Assembly: GCA_946499615.1 (NCBI GenBank)
Contig: CAMMST010000001.1
Location: 41,850 to 105,849, forward strand
Direction: 5' to 3'
Source of the DNA: Enterococcus_E cecorum_B
Lineage (GTDB): Bacteria > Bacillota > Bacilli > Lactobacillales > Enterococcaceae
DNA length: 64,000 nt
Numbering within the stretch: the stretch's first letter is position 1; every line of letters begins with the position of its first letter. The notes below the pieces were generated by a model that did not search any database, was not told where the DNA came from, and saw only the letters and a program-made list of their open reading frames with translations. This document shows, piece by piece, positions 25,794 through 34,098 of the stretch. Made by a program: the position numbers and the translations under genes.

Positions 25794-28127
25794 ATGAGTG
25801 ATTATTTAATTTCTAAAAGCAAGATGTCAGAAGAAGACATCAAACTAAAATTTATAACACCCGCTATCGAAAATGCTGGTTGGGATAGAAATAAACAAAT
25901 ACAAATGGAACACTTTTTCACTGATGGTCGTATAATAGTTCGGGGTAAATCTGTTAAAAGAGGAAAAAGGAAATTTGCTGATTATCTCTTATGTTACAAA
26001 CCAAATATTCCACTTGCTATTATTGAAGCAAAAGATAACAATCATTCCATAGGCGGTGGTATGCAACAAGCGATTGAGTACGCTGAAATTTTAGATGTGC
26101 CTTTTGCCTATACTTCTAACGGAGACGGGTTCATCGAACATGATATGAAAAAAGGGACAGAAAAAGAGATTGCATTAAATGAATTTCCTAGTCCAGAAGA
26201 ATTATGGAGCAGATTCAAAGATACTTCTTCAATGACAGACGAACAAGAAGAGCTCATTACTCAACCTTACTACTTCCAGCTAGGAGATAAAACACCAAGA
26301 TATTATCAACGAATCGCTATCAATAGAACAATAGATGCCATTGCTAGAGGACAAAATAGAATTCTCCTTGTGATGGCAACTGGTACTGGGAAAACATATA
26401 CTGCTTTTCAGATTATCCATCGTTTGTGGAAATCAGGTAAAAAAAAGAAAATTCTCTTTCTCGCCGATAGAAACATCTTAGTGGACCAAACCATGAGTCA
26501 AGATTTTAAACCATTCGCAAAAGTGATGACGAAAATAGAAGGAAAAAATCTTGATAGTTCGTATGAAATATTTTTATCTTTATATCATCAGCTTGCTGGA
26601 GATGAAAATGAAGAACCTTTCCGAGCATTTGCCCCTAACTTCTTTGATCTGATTGTTATTGATGAGTGCCATAGAGGAAGTGCAAAAGAGGAATCAAGAT
26701 GGAGAAAAATACTTGAATATTTCTCTTCAGCTACACAAATCGGTATGACTGCTACACCAAAAGAGACAAAAAACGTTTCTAATATTACTTATTTTGGTGA
26801 TCCTATTTACACATACAGCCTTAAGCAAGGTATTGATGATGGTTTCCTTGCTCCGTATAAAGTTGTTCGTGTAGGACTGAATAAAGATTTAGAAGGTTTT
26901 CGCCCTACGTCAGGTCAAAGAGATATTTATGGCTACGAAATAGAAGATCGTGAATATAATGTAAAAGATTTCGATAAAAATATAATTATAGATGACAGAA
27001 CAATAGCAGTTGCCCAACGAATAACCCGTTTTCTAAAAGAAAATGACAGATTTGCTAAAACTATCGTGTTCTGTATAGATATTGATCATGCAGAACGAAT
27101 GAAACAAGCACTTATAAATGAAAACTCAGATTTAGTTGCTAAAAATCCCAAGTATGTTATGCAAATTACTGGGGATAATAAAGAAGGTAAAGCAGAACTT
27201 GATAATTTTATTGATGAAGACAGCAAATATCCTGTTATAGTCACAACTTCTAAGCTACTAACCACTGGTGTCGATTGCAAAACATGTAAACTTATTGTAC
27301 TTGACAATAATATTAATTCAATGACTGAGTTTAAACAAATCATTGGGCGTGGAACAAGATTAAAACCCAAGTACGGCAAAGAATACTTTACAATTATGGA
27401 TTTCAGAAATGCGTGTAGACTCTTTGCAGATCCAGAATTTGATGGTGATCCTATCGTTATTATAGATGACGATGAAGGAAATGGCACAACAGACCCTACA
27501 AATTCAGGAGATACCTTTATAACAGAACCTCCTCTATCTGTTGGAGATACTATTTCTGATCCTAAACATAAGTATCGTATCCGTGGAGTTGAGATAAAGA
27601 TTCTCAATGAACGTGTTCAATATTATGATAAGGACGGCAAACTTATCACTGAGAGCATTACAGACTATTCAAAGAAAAATATACTCGGTGAATATGCCAC
27701 TTTAGACTCCTTCCTTCAGGCATGGAATTCGGAGAGTAAAAAGCAGGCGATTATCGATGAACTACAAGAACGAGGTGTTTTACTAGAGGCACTTCGCGAA
27801 GCGGCCGGTAATCCTGATGTTGACGACTTTGATCTTATATGTCATATCGCCTATGATAAAGCTCCCCTTACAAAAGCCGAGCGTGCAAATAATGTACGTA
27901 AGCGTGGTTATCTTTACAAGTATTCTGAGATGGCACAAAAAGTATTAGAGGCTTTATTAGATAAATATATGAATGATGGAATTAAAGATATCGCTAACCT
28001 TGAGATTCTTTCAAATGACCCATTTAGGCAGTTTGGCACGCCAATGAAGATTGCTAAACTATTTGGGGGTAAAAATGGCTACCTACAGGCCATAAACGAT
28101 TTACAAAATCAAATATATGCAGCATAA
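25794..28127 (+). CDS. hsdR: Type I restriction enzyme, motor/nuclease subunit HsdR
   Basis: This 777-residue subunit gives ATP-driven DNA translocation and cleavage in the HsdR2M2S complex. A PD-(D/E)xK-like nuclease lies near the N-terminus (D63, then E78-A-K80). The SF2 helicase follows: Walker A ATGTGKT (195-201), DECH (290-293), TATP (319-322) and motif VI QIIGRGTRLKP. The C-terminal 180 residues form the domain that binds HsdM. The frame is intact. It is the first gene of hsdRMS, 14 bases before hsdM. Confidence 0.95.
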   Translation: MSDYLISKSKMSEEDIKLKFITPAIENAGWDRNKQIQMEHFFTDGRIIVRGKSVKRGKRKFADYLLCYKPNIPLAIIEAKDNNHSIGGGMQQAIEYAEILDVPFAYTSNGDGFIEHDMKKGTEKEIALNEFPSPEELWSRFKDTSSMTDEQEELITQPYYFQLGDKTPRYYQRIAINRTIDAIARGQNRILLVMATGTGKTYTAFQIIHRLWKSGKKKKILFLADRNILVDQTMSQDFKPFAKVMTKIEGKNLDSSYEIFLSLYHQLAGDENEEPFRAFAPNFFDLIVIDECHRGSAKEESRWRKILEYFSSATQIGMTATPKETKNVSNITYFGDPIYTYSLKQGIDDGFLAPYKVVRVGLNKDLEGFRPTSGQRDIYGYEIEDREYNVKDFDKNIIIDDRTIAVAQRITRFLKENDRFAKTIVFCIDIDHAERMKQALINENSDLVAKNPKYVMQITGDNKEGKAELDNFIDEDSKYPVIVTTSKLLTTGVDCKTCKLIVLDNNINSMTEFKQIIGRGTRLKPKYGKEYFTIMDFRNACRLFADPEFDGDPIVIIDDDEGNGTTDPTNSGDTFITEPPLSVGDTISDPKHKYRIRGVEIKILNERVQYYDKDGKLITESITDYSKKNILGEYATLDSFLQAWNSESKKQAIIDELQERGVLLEALREAAGNPDVDDFDLICHIAYDKAPLTKAERANNVRKRGYLYKYSEMAQKVLEALLDKYMNDGIKDIANLEILSNDPFRQFGTPMKIAKLFGGKNGYLQAINDLQNQIYAA

Positions 28128-28141
28128 AGGAGCAACAATAA

Positions 28142-29623
28142 ATGAGCTTAAATAATTTAGTAAAACGTCTACAAGATATCATGCGCAATGATGCAGGTAT
28201 CAATGGCGACGCACAACGCATCGAGCAAATGGTATGGATACTATTTCTAAAAGTGTACGATGCTAAAGAAGAAGTATGGGAATTTTACAATGACAACTAC
28301 TCTTCTATTATTCCAGAAGAACTAAGATGGCGTAACTGGGCTGTCGATAATAAAGATGGACAAGCACTTACAGGAGATGCACTGTTATCCTTTGTCAACG
28401 ACAAATTGTTTCCTACACTCAAAAATATCGAAATTGATGAAAACACGCCTATGAATCAAATCATCGTTCGTACTGCGTTTGAAGATAATAACAATTATAT
28501 GAAAGATGGCATTTTACTTCGCCAAGTTATTAATGTTATTGATGAGATTGATTTTACGGAATATGAAGAAAAGCACGCATTTGGTGAAATCTACGAAACC
28601 ATACTTAAAAATCTTCAAAGTGCTGGTAATTCAGGTGAATTTTATACTCCTCGTGCAGTAACGGATTTTATGGTTCAGATGATAGAACCTAAACTAGGAG
28701 AGTCTATTGCAGATTTTGCATGCGGAACAGGCGGATTTTTAACTTCTGCACTGAGCGTCCTTGATAAACAAGTGAAGGATGTTAAAGATAGAGAAATATA
28801 TAGTAACTCCATCTACGGTATCGAAAAGAAAGCACTCCCTTTCCTACTTTGTGCTACAAATATGCTTTTGCATGATATCGATAACCCACGAATTATCCAT
28901 GGAAACGCCTTAGAAAACAATGTCCGTGACTATAAGGAAAATGACAAATTTGATGTTATTCTTATGAATCCTCCATATGGTGGTAATGAAAAAGACGGTG
29001 TAAAACAAAACTTCCCTACTGCACTTCGTAGTAGTGAGACTGCCGACCTCTTTATGTCGGTCATCATGTATCGATTAAAACATAATGGTCGATGTGCAAT
29101 CATTCTTCCTGATGGTTTCCTGTTCGGTACAGATAATGCAAAAGTGGCGATTAAGCAAAAATTGATGACAGAGTTCAACTTACATACAGTTATTCGTATG
29201 CCTCACAGTGTATTTGCACCATACACGTCCATTACAACAAATATTCTGTTCTTTGATAATTCTGAGCCAACGAAGGAAACATGGTTTTATCGCCTAGATA
29301 TGCCAGATGGATATAAGAATTTTTCAAAGACAAAGCCGATGAAGCTTGAACACTTTGAACCTGCAATGAAATGGTGGAAGAACAGAGATGAAATTAATAT
29401 TGATGGATTTGATAAGGCAAAAAAATATACTTACAAAGAAATTGAGAAGCGTAACTTCAATATTGACCTTTGTGGTTTTCCTCATGAAGAGGAAGAAATT
29501 CTACCTCCAAAAGAATTAATCCAACAATATCAAGAGAAGCGAGCAAGTCTGAATGCCGATATAGATAAAATTCTATCACAAATTACTGATATTCTCGGTA
29601 TTAACTTTGAGGAGGATAATTAA
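28142..29623 (+). CDS. hsdM: Type I modification methyltransferase HsdM
   Basis: A 493-residue N6-adenine methyltransferase. The N-terminal HsdM_N helical domain covers about 1-140. The AdoMet motif I DFACGTGGF (191-199) and catalytic motif IV NPPYGG (276-281) are intact. A C-terminal coiled segment (about 460-485) would contact HsdS. AAAGGAG lies eight bases before the ATG. The stop codon shares one base with the hsdS start (TAATG), so the specificity subunit is translationally coupled. Confidence 0.96.
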   Translation: MSLNNLVKRLQDIMRNDAGINGDAQRIEQMVWILFLKVYDAKEEVWEFYNDNYSSIIPEELRWRNWAVDNKDGQALTGDALLSFVNDKLFPTLKNIEIDENTPMNQIIVRTAFEDNNNYMKDGILLRQVINVIDEIDFTEYEEKHAFGEIYETILKNLQSAGNSGEFYTPRAVTDFMVQMIEPKLGESIADFACGTGGFLTSALSVLDKQVKDVKDREIYSNSIYGIEKKALPFLLCATNMLLHDIDNPRIIHGNALENNVRDYKENDKFDVILMNPPYGGNEKDGVKQNFPTALRSSETADLFMSVIMYRLKHNGRCAIILPDGFLFGTDNAKVAIKQKLMTEFNLHTVIRMPHSVFAPYTSITTNILFFDNSEPTKETWFYRLDMPDGYKNFSKTKPMKLEHFEPAMKWWKNRDEINIDGFDKAKKYTYKEIEKRNFNIDLCGFPHEEEEILPPKELIQQYQEKRASLNADIDKILSQITDILGINFEEDN

Positions 29624-31161
29624 TGAACGCACAACAACTAAAAAATTCAATCCTTCAAATGGCTATACAAGGAAAATTAGTCCCTCAAGATCCTAATGAC
29701 GAACCAGCAAGTGTTCTGATAGAGCGTATTCGTGAAGAAAAAGAAAAACTAATAAAAGAGAAAAAAATAAAAAAGGAAAAGAACCCTTCTTTCATCTTCC
29801 GTGGTACTGATAATATCACTTATGAGAAAATAGGTAAAAATGAACCAATAAGTATTGAGGATGAGCTTCCATTTGAAATACCAGATAGTTGGGAGTGGGT
29901 GAGGATACATACAATCAGCAATCCTATAGGTTCTAAAAACAATCAAATTCGCTCAAAAGAAGTTCTACATATAGGTAAAATTCCTGTAGTAAGTCAAAGT
30001 AAAGATTTGATTGATGGTTATTCCAATCAGACTGAAAAGAAAATAAACATACTACCACTAGTCATGTTTGGTGACCATACTCGTAATGTAAAATACATTG
30101 ATTTTGAATTTATTATAGGTGCAGATGGGACAAAGTTTCATCAAATAATAGGATGTAATCCTAAATACATTTTTTTCTGGATGCAATATGCAGCAGAAAC
30201 ACTTAGAAATAGAGGATATGCTAGACATTATAGTTTATTAAAGGAACAATATATTCCTATTCCACCACTTTGCGAACAAAGTCGTATTGTCGACAAGTTA
30301 GAAGAACTCTTACCCTTATTTGAGCGATACGGAAATAAACAAAATTCTCTTGATAAGCTGAAAAATGATTTTCCAGTGTTACTCAAGAAATCCATCTTAC
30401 AAGAAGCAGTTCAAGGAAAGTTGGTGCCTCAAGACCCAAACGATGAACCAGCAAGCGTACTACTGGAACGTATCAGAGCAGAAAAACAAAAACTAATCAA
30501 AGAGGGTAAAATCAAGAAAGATAAAAATGAATCCATCATTTATAGAAGGGATAATTCTCATTATGAAAAGCGTGCTTCAACAGAAATTTGTATCGATACT
30601 CAATTGCCCTTTAACATACCTGATAGTTGGGAATGGTGTTATTTGGGAAACATTGCTTTTATAACAAAATTGGCTGGATTTGAATATACAAAATTTATCG
30701 CACCTAATCTTACTGATTCAGGAATACCTTTATTCAAAGGTAAGAATGTTCAAAATGGGAATTTGGTGTTAAACTTCGAGGGATATATTCCTGAACAACT
30801 TTCCGATAAATTATTCCGTAGTCAAGTCACATCAAAATGTTTATTGACTCCTTATGTCGGAACAATTGGAAATATCGCAATTTTTGATGGCAGTTTCAAA
30901 GCTCATCTGGGATCAAATGTTGGTAAAATCGAATTAATAAATCCTATTGAGGGTACTTGTGTTTCAGAAGAATATGTTTTACATTATCTCCGAAGTCCAG
31001 TGGGTTACCAACAACTTACTAAACAGAAAAAAGCCACAGCACAAGAGAGTATATCAATTGATGCAATACGCAATGTGTTGATTCCTATTCCTCCGTTTAA
31101 AGAGCAAATGCGAATTATTCACAAGATTTTCGATTTGAACAAAAAAGTGCAAGCTTTGTAA
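29623..31161 (+). CDS. hsdS: Expressed type I specificity subunit HsdS
   Basis: A 512-residue subunit with two target-recognition domains (TRDs) and two conserved helical regions. The order is: N-terminal conserved segment with LVPQDPNDEPASVL (residues 19-32), TRD1 (about 85-220), central conserved segment with the same LVPQDPNDEPASVL (near 265), TRD2 (about 320-495), then a short tail. The gene is cut by two repeats, 29810-29885 before TRD1 and 30442-30566 before TRD2. Both recur inverted in the silent cassette at 32633-33996, so either TRD2 alone or both TRDs can be exchanged by inversion. It shows the currently expressed allele. Confidence 0.93.
   Translation: MNAQQLKNSILQMAIQGKLVPQDPNDEPASVLIERIREEKEKLIKEKKIKKEKNPSFIFRGTDNITYEKIGKNEPISIEDELPFEIPDSWEWVRIHTISNPIGSKNNQIRSKEVLHIGKIPVVSQSKDLIDGYSNQTEKKINILPLVMFGDHTRNVKYIDFEFIIGADGTKFHQIIGCNPKYIFFWMQYAAETLRNRGYARHYSLLKEQYIPIPPLCEQSRIVDKLEELLPLFERYGNKQNSLDKLKNDFPVLLKKSILQEAVQGKLVPQDPNDEPASVLLERIRAEKQKLIKEGKIKKDKNESIIYRRDNSHYEKRASTEICIDTQLPFNIPDSWEWCYLGNIAFITKLAGFEYTKFIAPNLTDSGIPLFKGKNVQNGNLVLNFEGYIPEQLSDKLFRSQVTSKCLLTPYVGTIGNIAIFDGSFKAHLGSNVGKIELINPIEGTCVSEEYVLHYLRSPVGYQQLTKQKKATAQESISIDAIRNVLIPIPPFKEQMRIIHKIFDLNKKVQAL
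29810..29885 (+). repeat. Inverted repeat IR1, left copy (76 bp)
   Basis: Identical, in opposite orientation, to 33921-33996. It encodes the TYEKIGKNEPISIEDELPFEIP segment just before TRD1, so recombination here exchanges everything downstream (TRD1 and TRD2) while keeping the frame. Confidence 0.93.
30442..30566 (+). repeat. Inverted repeat IR2, left copy (125 bp)
   Basis: Identical, in opposite orientation, to 33204-33328. It encodes the central conserved region from DEPASVL to SHYE, directly before TRD2. Inversion here swaps TRD2 only. Flanking sequence to about 30380 is also similar but no longer identical. Confidence 0.93.
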
Positions 31162-31163
31162 AG

Positions 31164-31731
31164 TTCTCATTATGAGAGGTTGAATGGTATAGAGCGTTGT
31201 ATTGATGATGAAATACCGGTTGAAATACCTGAAAGCTGGGAGTTGGTGAGACTTGGTAGTATTGGAGAGTGGAAATCTGGAGCTACACCAAGTAGATCAA
31301 TGCCTAAATATTATGATGGAGACATTCCTTGGTTAAAAACAGGTGATTTGAACGATGGATATATAAAATATATCCCTGAGAAAATTAGTCAACTTGCACT
31401 AGAAAAAATATCTGTAAAATTGAATCCAATAGGTTCTGTACTTATTGCAATGTATGGTGCAACTATTGGAAAGCTAGGAATTTTAACTTTTCCTTCTACA
31501 ACGAATCAGGCTTGTTGTGCATGTTTACCTGTTGCTATGTCCAATAAATACCTATTTTATTTTTTAATGTCACAAAAAGATAAATTTATAAAGCGTAGTG
31601 AAGGAGGAGTACAACCAAATATTTCCAAAGAGAAAATTATATCGACGCTTATGCCTCTGCCACCCCTCGCTGAGCAACAACGCATCGTTAAACGAGTGGA
31701 AGAATTACAGGACATCATCAAAGAATTGTAA
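31164..31731 (+). pseudogene. Silent hsdS half-cassette B (TRD2 allele)
   Basis: Begins two bases after the hsdS stop, with TTCTCATTATGAGA, the same crossover motif found before each TRD2. The open frame SHYERLNGIERCIDDEIPVEIPE continues into a complete TRD2-like domain and a tail ending QDIIKEL. It has no start codon with a usable ribosome binding site, so it is a stored module, not a gene. Its first 65 bases resemble, inverted, the start of TRD2 in cassette C (about 33140-33207), so B and C can trade places. Confidence 0.8.
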
Positions 31732-31742
31732 AAGTTCAAAGG

Positions 31743-31748
31743 TATAAT
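31743..31748 (+). promoter_or_regulatory. Possible -10 of the recombinase gene
   Basis: A perfect TATAAT, but no recognisable -35 at 16-18 bases upstream. Transcription from it would start near 31755, inside the left arm of the hairpin at 31751-31777. Confidence 0.4.
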
Positions 31749-31750
31749 AT

Positions 31751-31777
31751 CATAGCGAAAGGAGGTCTTTCGCTATG
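31751..31777 (+). promoter_or_regulatory. Perfect hairpin enclosing the recombinase ribosome binding site and start codon
   Basis: CATAGCGAAAG (31751-31761) and CTTTCGCTATG (31767-31777) pair perfectly across the loop GAGGT. The Shine-Dalgarno sequence AAAGGAGGT lies in the left arm and loop, and the ATG start (31775-31777) is the end of the right arm. In a transcript reading through from hsdS both signals would be masked. Confidence 0.85.
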
Positions 31778-32584
31778 ATAGATAAAAATAACTTTGAAAG
31801 ACATTTGAGAGCAGAGAATCTCTCAGAAAACACAATATCATCGTATTTATTTGCGGTTAATCAGTACGATAATCAATATGATGATATAACGCTCAAAAAC
31901 TTAAAATCTTATAAGGTTTGGCTCATTGAAAGCTACAAGCCTAAGACAGTAAATCTTAGACTAAGGGCTATAAACTGTTATTTAGAATCGATTGGAAAAG
32001 AAAAGTGGAAATTACCCTTTGTGAAGATTCAACAGAAGACATTTTTAGAGAATGTCATCAGTGAGGCGGATTATGAATATTTTAAGAATTGCCTCAAACG
32101 GGATAATGAACTATTTTGGTATTTTGTCATTCGCTTTCTAGCCACAACAGGAGCTAGGGTAAGTGAACTTATCCAAATCAAAGTAGAACACATTAAACGA
32201 GGTCATCTTGATCTATATTCAAAAGGTGGAAAAATACGAAGAATTTATATCCCTAATGTTGTACAAGAAGAAGCCCTTTCATGGTTGGCAGATAAGCAAC
32301 AAGAAAGTGGCTTTATTTTTTTGAATAAGTATGGAGATAGAATTACTACAAGAGGAATATCTGGACAACTAAAGAAATTAGCAAGTAGATATGGGATTGA
32401 TCCTATAGTAGTGTATCCACATTCATTCCGCCATCGATTTGCTAAGAGTTTTTTAGAGAGGTGCAATGATATAGCGTTTTTAGCCGATTTGATGGGACAT
32501 GAGAGTATTGAAACAACTCGCATATATCTGCGTAAAACAGCAACAGAACAACGAGAAATTGTTGATACAGTTATAGATTGGTAA
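31775..32584 (+). CDS. Tyrosine recombinase, probable hsdS invertase
   Basis: A 269-residue integrase of the XerC/XerD type. An N-terminal SAM-like core-binding domain covers about 1-85, then the catalytic domain. Active-site residues are visible: R128 (GARVSEL), K150 or K153, H216 and R219 (HSFRHR), H242 (GHES) and the nucleophile Y251. Its position inside the invertible segment, between silent hsdS cassettes, matches the invertases of phase-variable type I systems (for example CreX of the pneumococcal SpnIII locus). Translation may be limited by the hairpin at 31751-31777. Confidence 0.92.
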   Translation: MIDKNNFERHLRAENLSENTISSYLFAVNQYDNQYDDITLKNLKSYKVWLIESYKPKTVNLRLRAINCYLESIGKEKWKLPFVKIQQKTFLENVISEADYEYFKNCLKRDNELFWYFVIRFLATTGARVSELIQIKVEHIKRGHLDLYSKGGKIRRIYIPNVVQEEALSWLADKQQESGFIFLNKYGDRITTRGISGQLKKLASRYGIDPIVVYPHSFRHRFAKSFLERCNDIAFLADLMGHESIETTRIYLRKTATEQREIVDTVIDW

Positions 32585-32587
32585 AAT

Positions 32588-32635
32588 AAATTAAGGCGTA
32601 TACTCCACAATAAGAGTGTATGCCTTAATTTTTTA
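32588..32635. terminator. Bidirectional terminator between recombinase gene and silent cassette
   Basis: AAATTAAGGCGTATACTC pairs with GAGTGTATGCCTTAATTT, flanked by A and T runs on both sides. Confidence 0.85.
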
Positions 32636-33996
32636 CAATTTCTTCAAGATAAGAAAAATATCATTTAGTTTTTGAACGATACGGTGTTGTTCAAATAATG
32701 GAGGCAGTGCTATAAGAGTATTAGCGATATCTCGCATTACCCAATTTTTATTTCCTACTCCACGAGTATTTTTATCTGCTTGCTTCTGTACTAAAGGTGA
32801 ATTTATTAATGCGATTAAATACTTGTTATACATCATTGTTTGATTAAATTTCAGTAGAGCTACACTTACAAAAAGGCTAAACTCTTCTTCAGTGTCAACA
32901 ATTACTGGGATGCCTGTAGTTCCGACTTTTGTAAGTAAAATATCTCCTTTTTCTGGATTGCAACGCTTATATAACTCGCTATGTTCTTCTACCGTAATAA
33001 ATTTGCAATTCGCAAACCCAAGTTTTCCATTGCTTATATCCTTCACAGAAATGAATGGTATACCTGATTCAACATATTTTGGTGTAGAATGAGCACCATC
33101 AGTAAGCTTTTGCAATACTGTACCAAGTCTTACCCAACACCAACTTTCAGGTATTTCAAACGGTATTTCATCATCAATACAACGCTCTATTCCATTCAAC
33201 TTCTCATAATGAGAATTATCCCTTCTATAAATGATGGATTCATTTTTATCTTTCTTGATTTTACCCTCTTTGATTAGTTTTTGTTTTTCTGCTCTGATAC
33301 GTTCCAGTAGTACGCTTGCTGGTTCATCATTCGGGTCTTGTGACACCAACTTTCCTTGAACAGCTTCTTGTAAGATAGATTTCTTGAGCGACGACGGAAA
33401 ATTGGTATTGAGTTTATCTAGTGTATCTTGTTTTTCGCCGTACGCTTCGACAAGAGGGAGTATTTCTTCTAATTTATCAACAATACGTTGTTGTTCAGCA
33501 AGGGGTGGAATTGGTATTAGCTGATTTTTTACAATCTCGCCAGTAATTGCTGCAAATGTCGTTCCTGATGACTGCATGACAAAAATTCGCTCAAAAAAAG
33601 AGAATAGGTGATAAACAAAAAGTAAAGGCATATTATCCATAGGAGCAATAGAGCATAAGCCTCTACCGATACATATTTCTCGTTCTGTTATATTCACTTT
33701 ACCTACAGGAGCACGCACACACAATAGTAATGAATTAGCAGGAGCATATTTGCTTGGGGCTGAAGTATATTGATTAGAATGTATTAAATATCTATCTCCA
33801 AAGAACGCTTTACCTTGGTGAAACTCTGTTCCTTTTTGATTGGTGGAAACGGTCTCTCCCTTTGGCGATTGTCCCATCTGAATTTGAAATATATTACCAA
33901 GCCTCACCCACTCCCAGCTCTCTGGTATTTCAAATGGAAGCTCATCCTCAATACTTATTGGTTCATTTTTACCTATTTTCTCATAAGTGATATTAT
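32633..33996 (-). CDS. Silent inverted hsdS cassette C (TRD1 and TRD2 alleles)
   Basis: An open frame on the minus strand encodes a near-complete HsdS lacking only the N-terminal segment. It begins in IR1 (33921-33996), continues through a different TRD1 (GNIFQIQMGQSPKGETVS onward), the central conserved region with IR2 (33204-33328), and a different TRD2 ending FLILKKL. The first possible start inside it (GTG 33907) has no ribosome binding site. No promoter precedes it, so it should be expressed only after inversion joins it to the 5' end of hsdS. The C-terminal tail nearly touches the terminator at 32588-32635. Confidence 0.88.
33204..33328 (-). repeat. Inverted repeat IR2, right copy (125 bp)
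   Basis: Reverse complement of 30442-30566. Its inner end extends into the palindrome TTCTCATTATGAGAA; the expressed copy has one base changed there (TTCTCATTATGAAAA). Confidence 0.93.
33921..33996 (-). repeat. Inverted repeat IR1, right copy (76 bp)
   Basis: Reverse complement of 29810-29885. It marks the outer border of the invertible segment, about 4.2 kb in all. Confidence 0.93.
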
Positions 33997-34057
33997 GACA
34001 AGATATTATCTAATCAACCATTGTCATTATTAGTAATATGAAGTTTTAAAATATAAG

Positions 34058-34096
34058 AAAATAGACCAGAGCGCTATTTGCCCTAATCTATTTTTC
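34058..34096 (-). terminator. Terminator of ctsR-clpC
   Basis: On the minus strand AAAATAGATTAGGGC pairs (with G-U pairs) with GCTCTGGTCTATTTT soon after the clpC stop codon. Confidence 0.8.
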
Positions 34097-34098
34097 TT

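Noticed and set aside
31180..31731. Half cassette B as a separately expressed small HsdS
   Set aside because: The TTG at 31180 has no ribosome binding site and the frame continues upstream to the crossover motif, so it is a stored module.
25794..32584. A larger defence island or prophage around the hsd locus
   Set aside because: No further defence, phage structural or plasmid genes flank it; housekeeping yrrNO and clpC lie directly on both sides.
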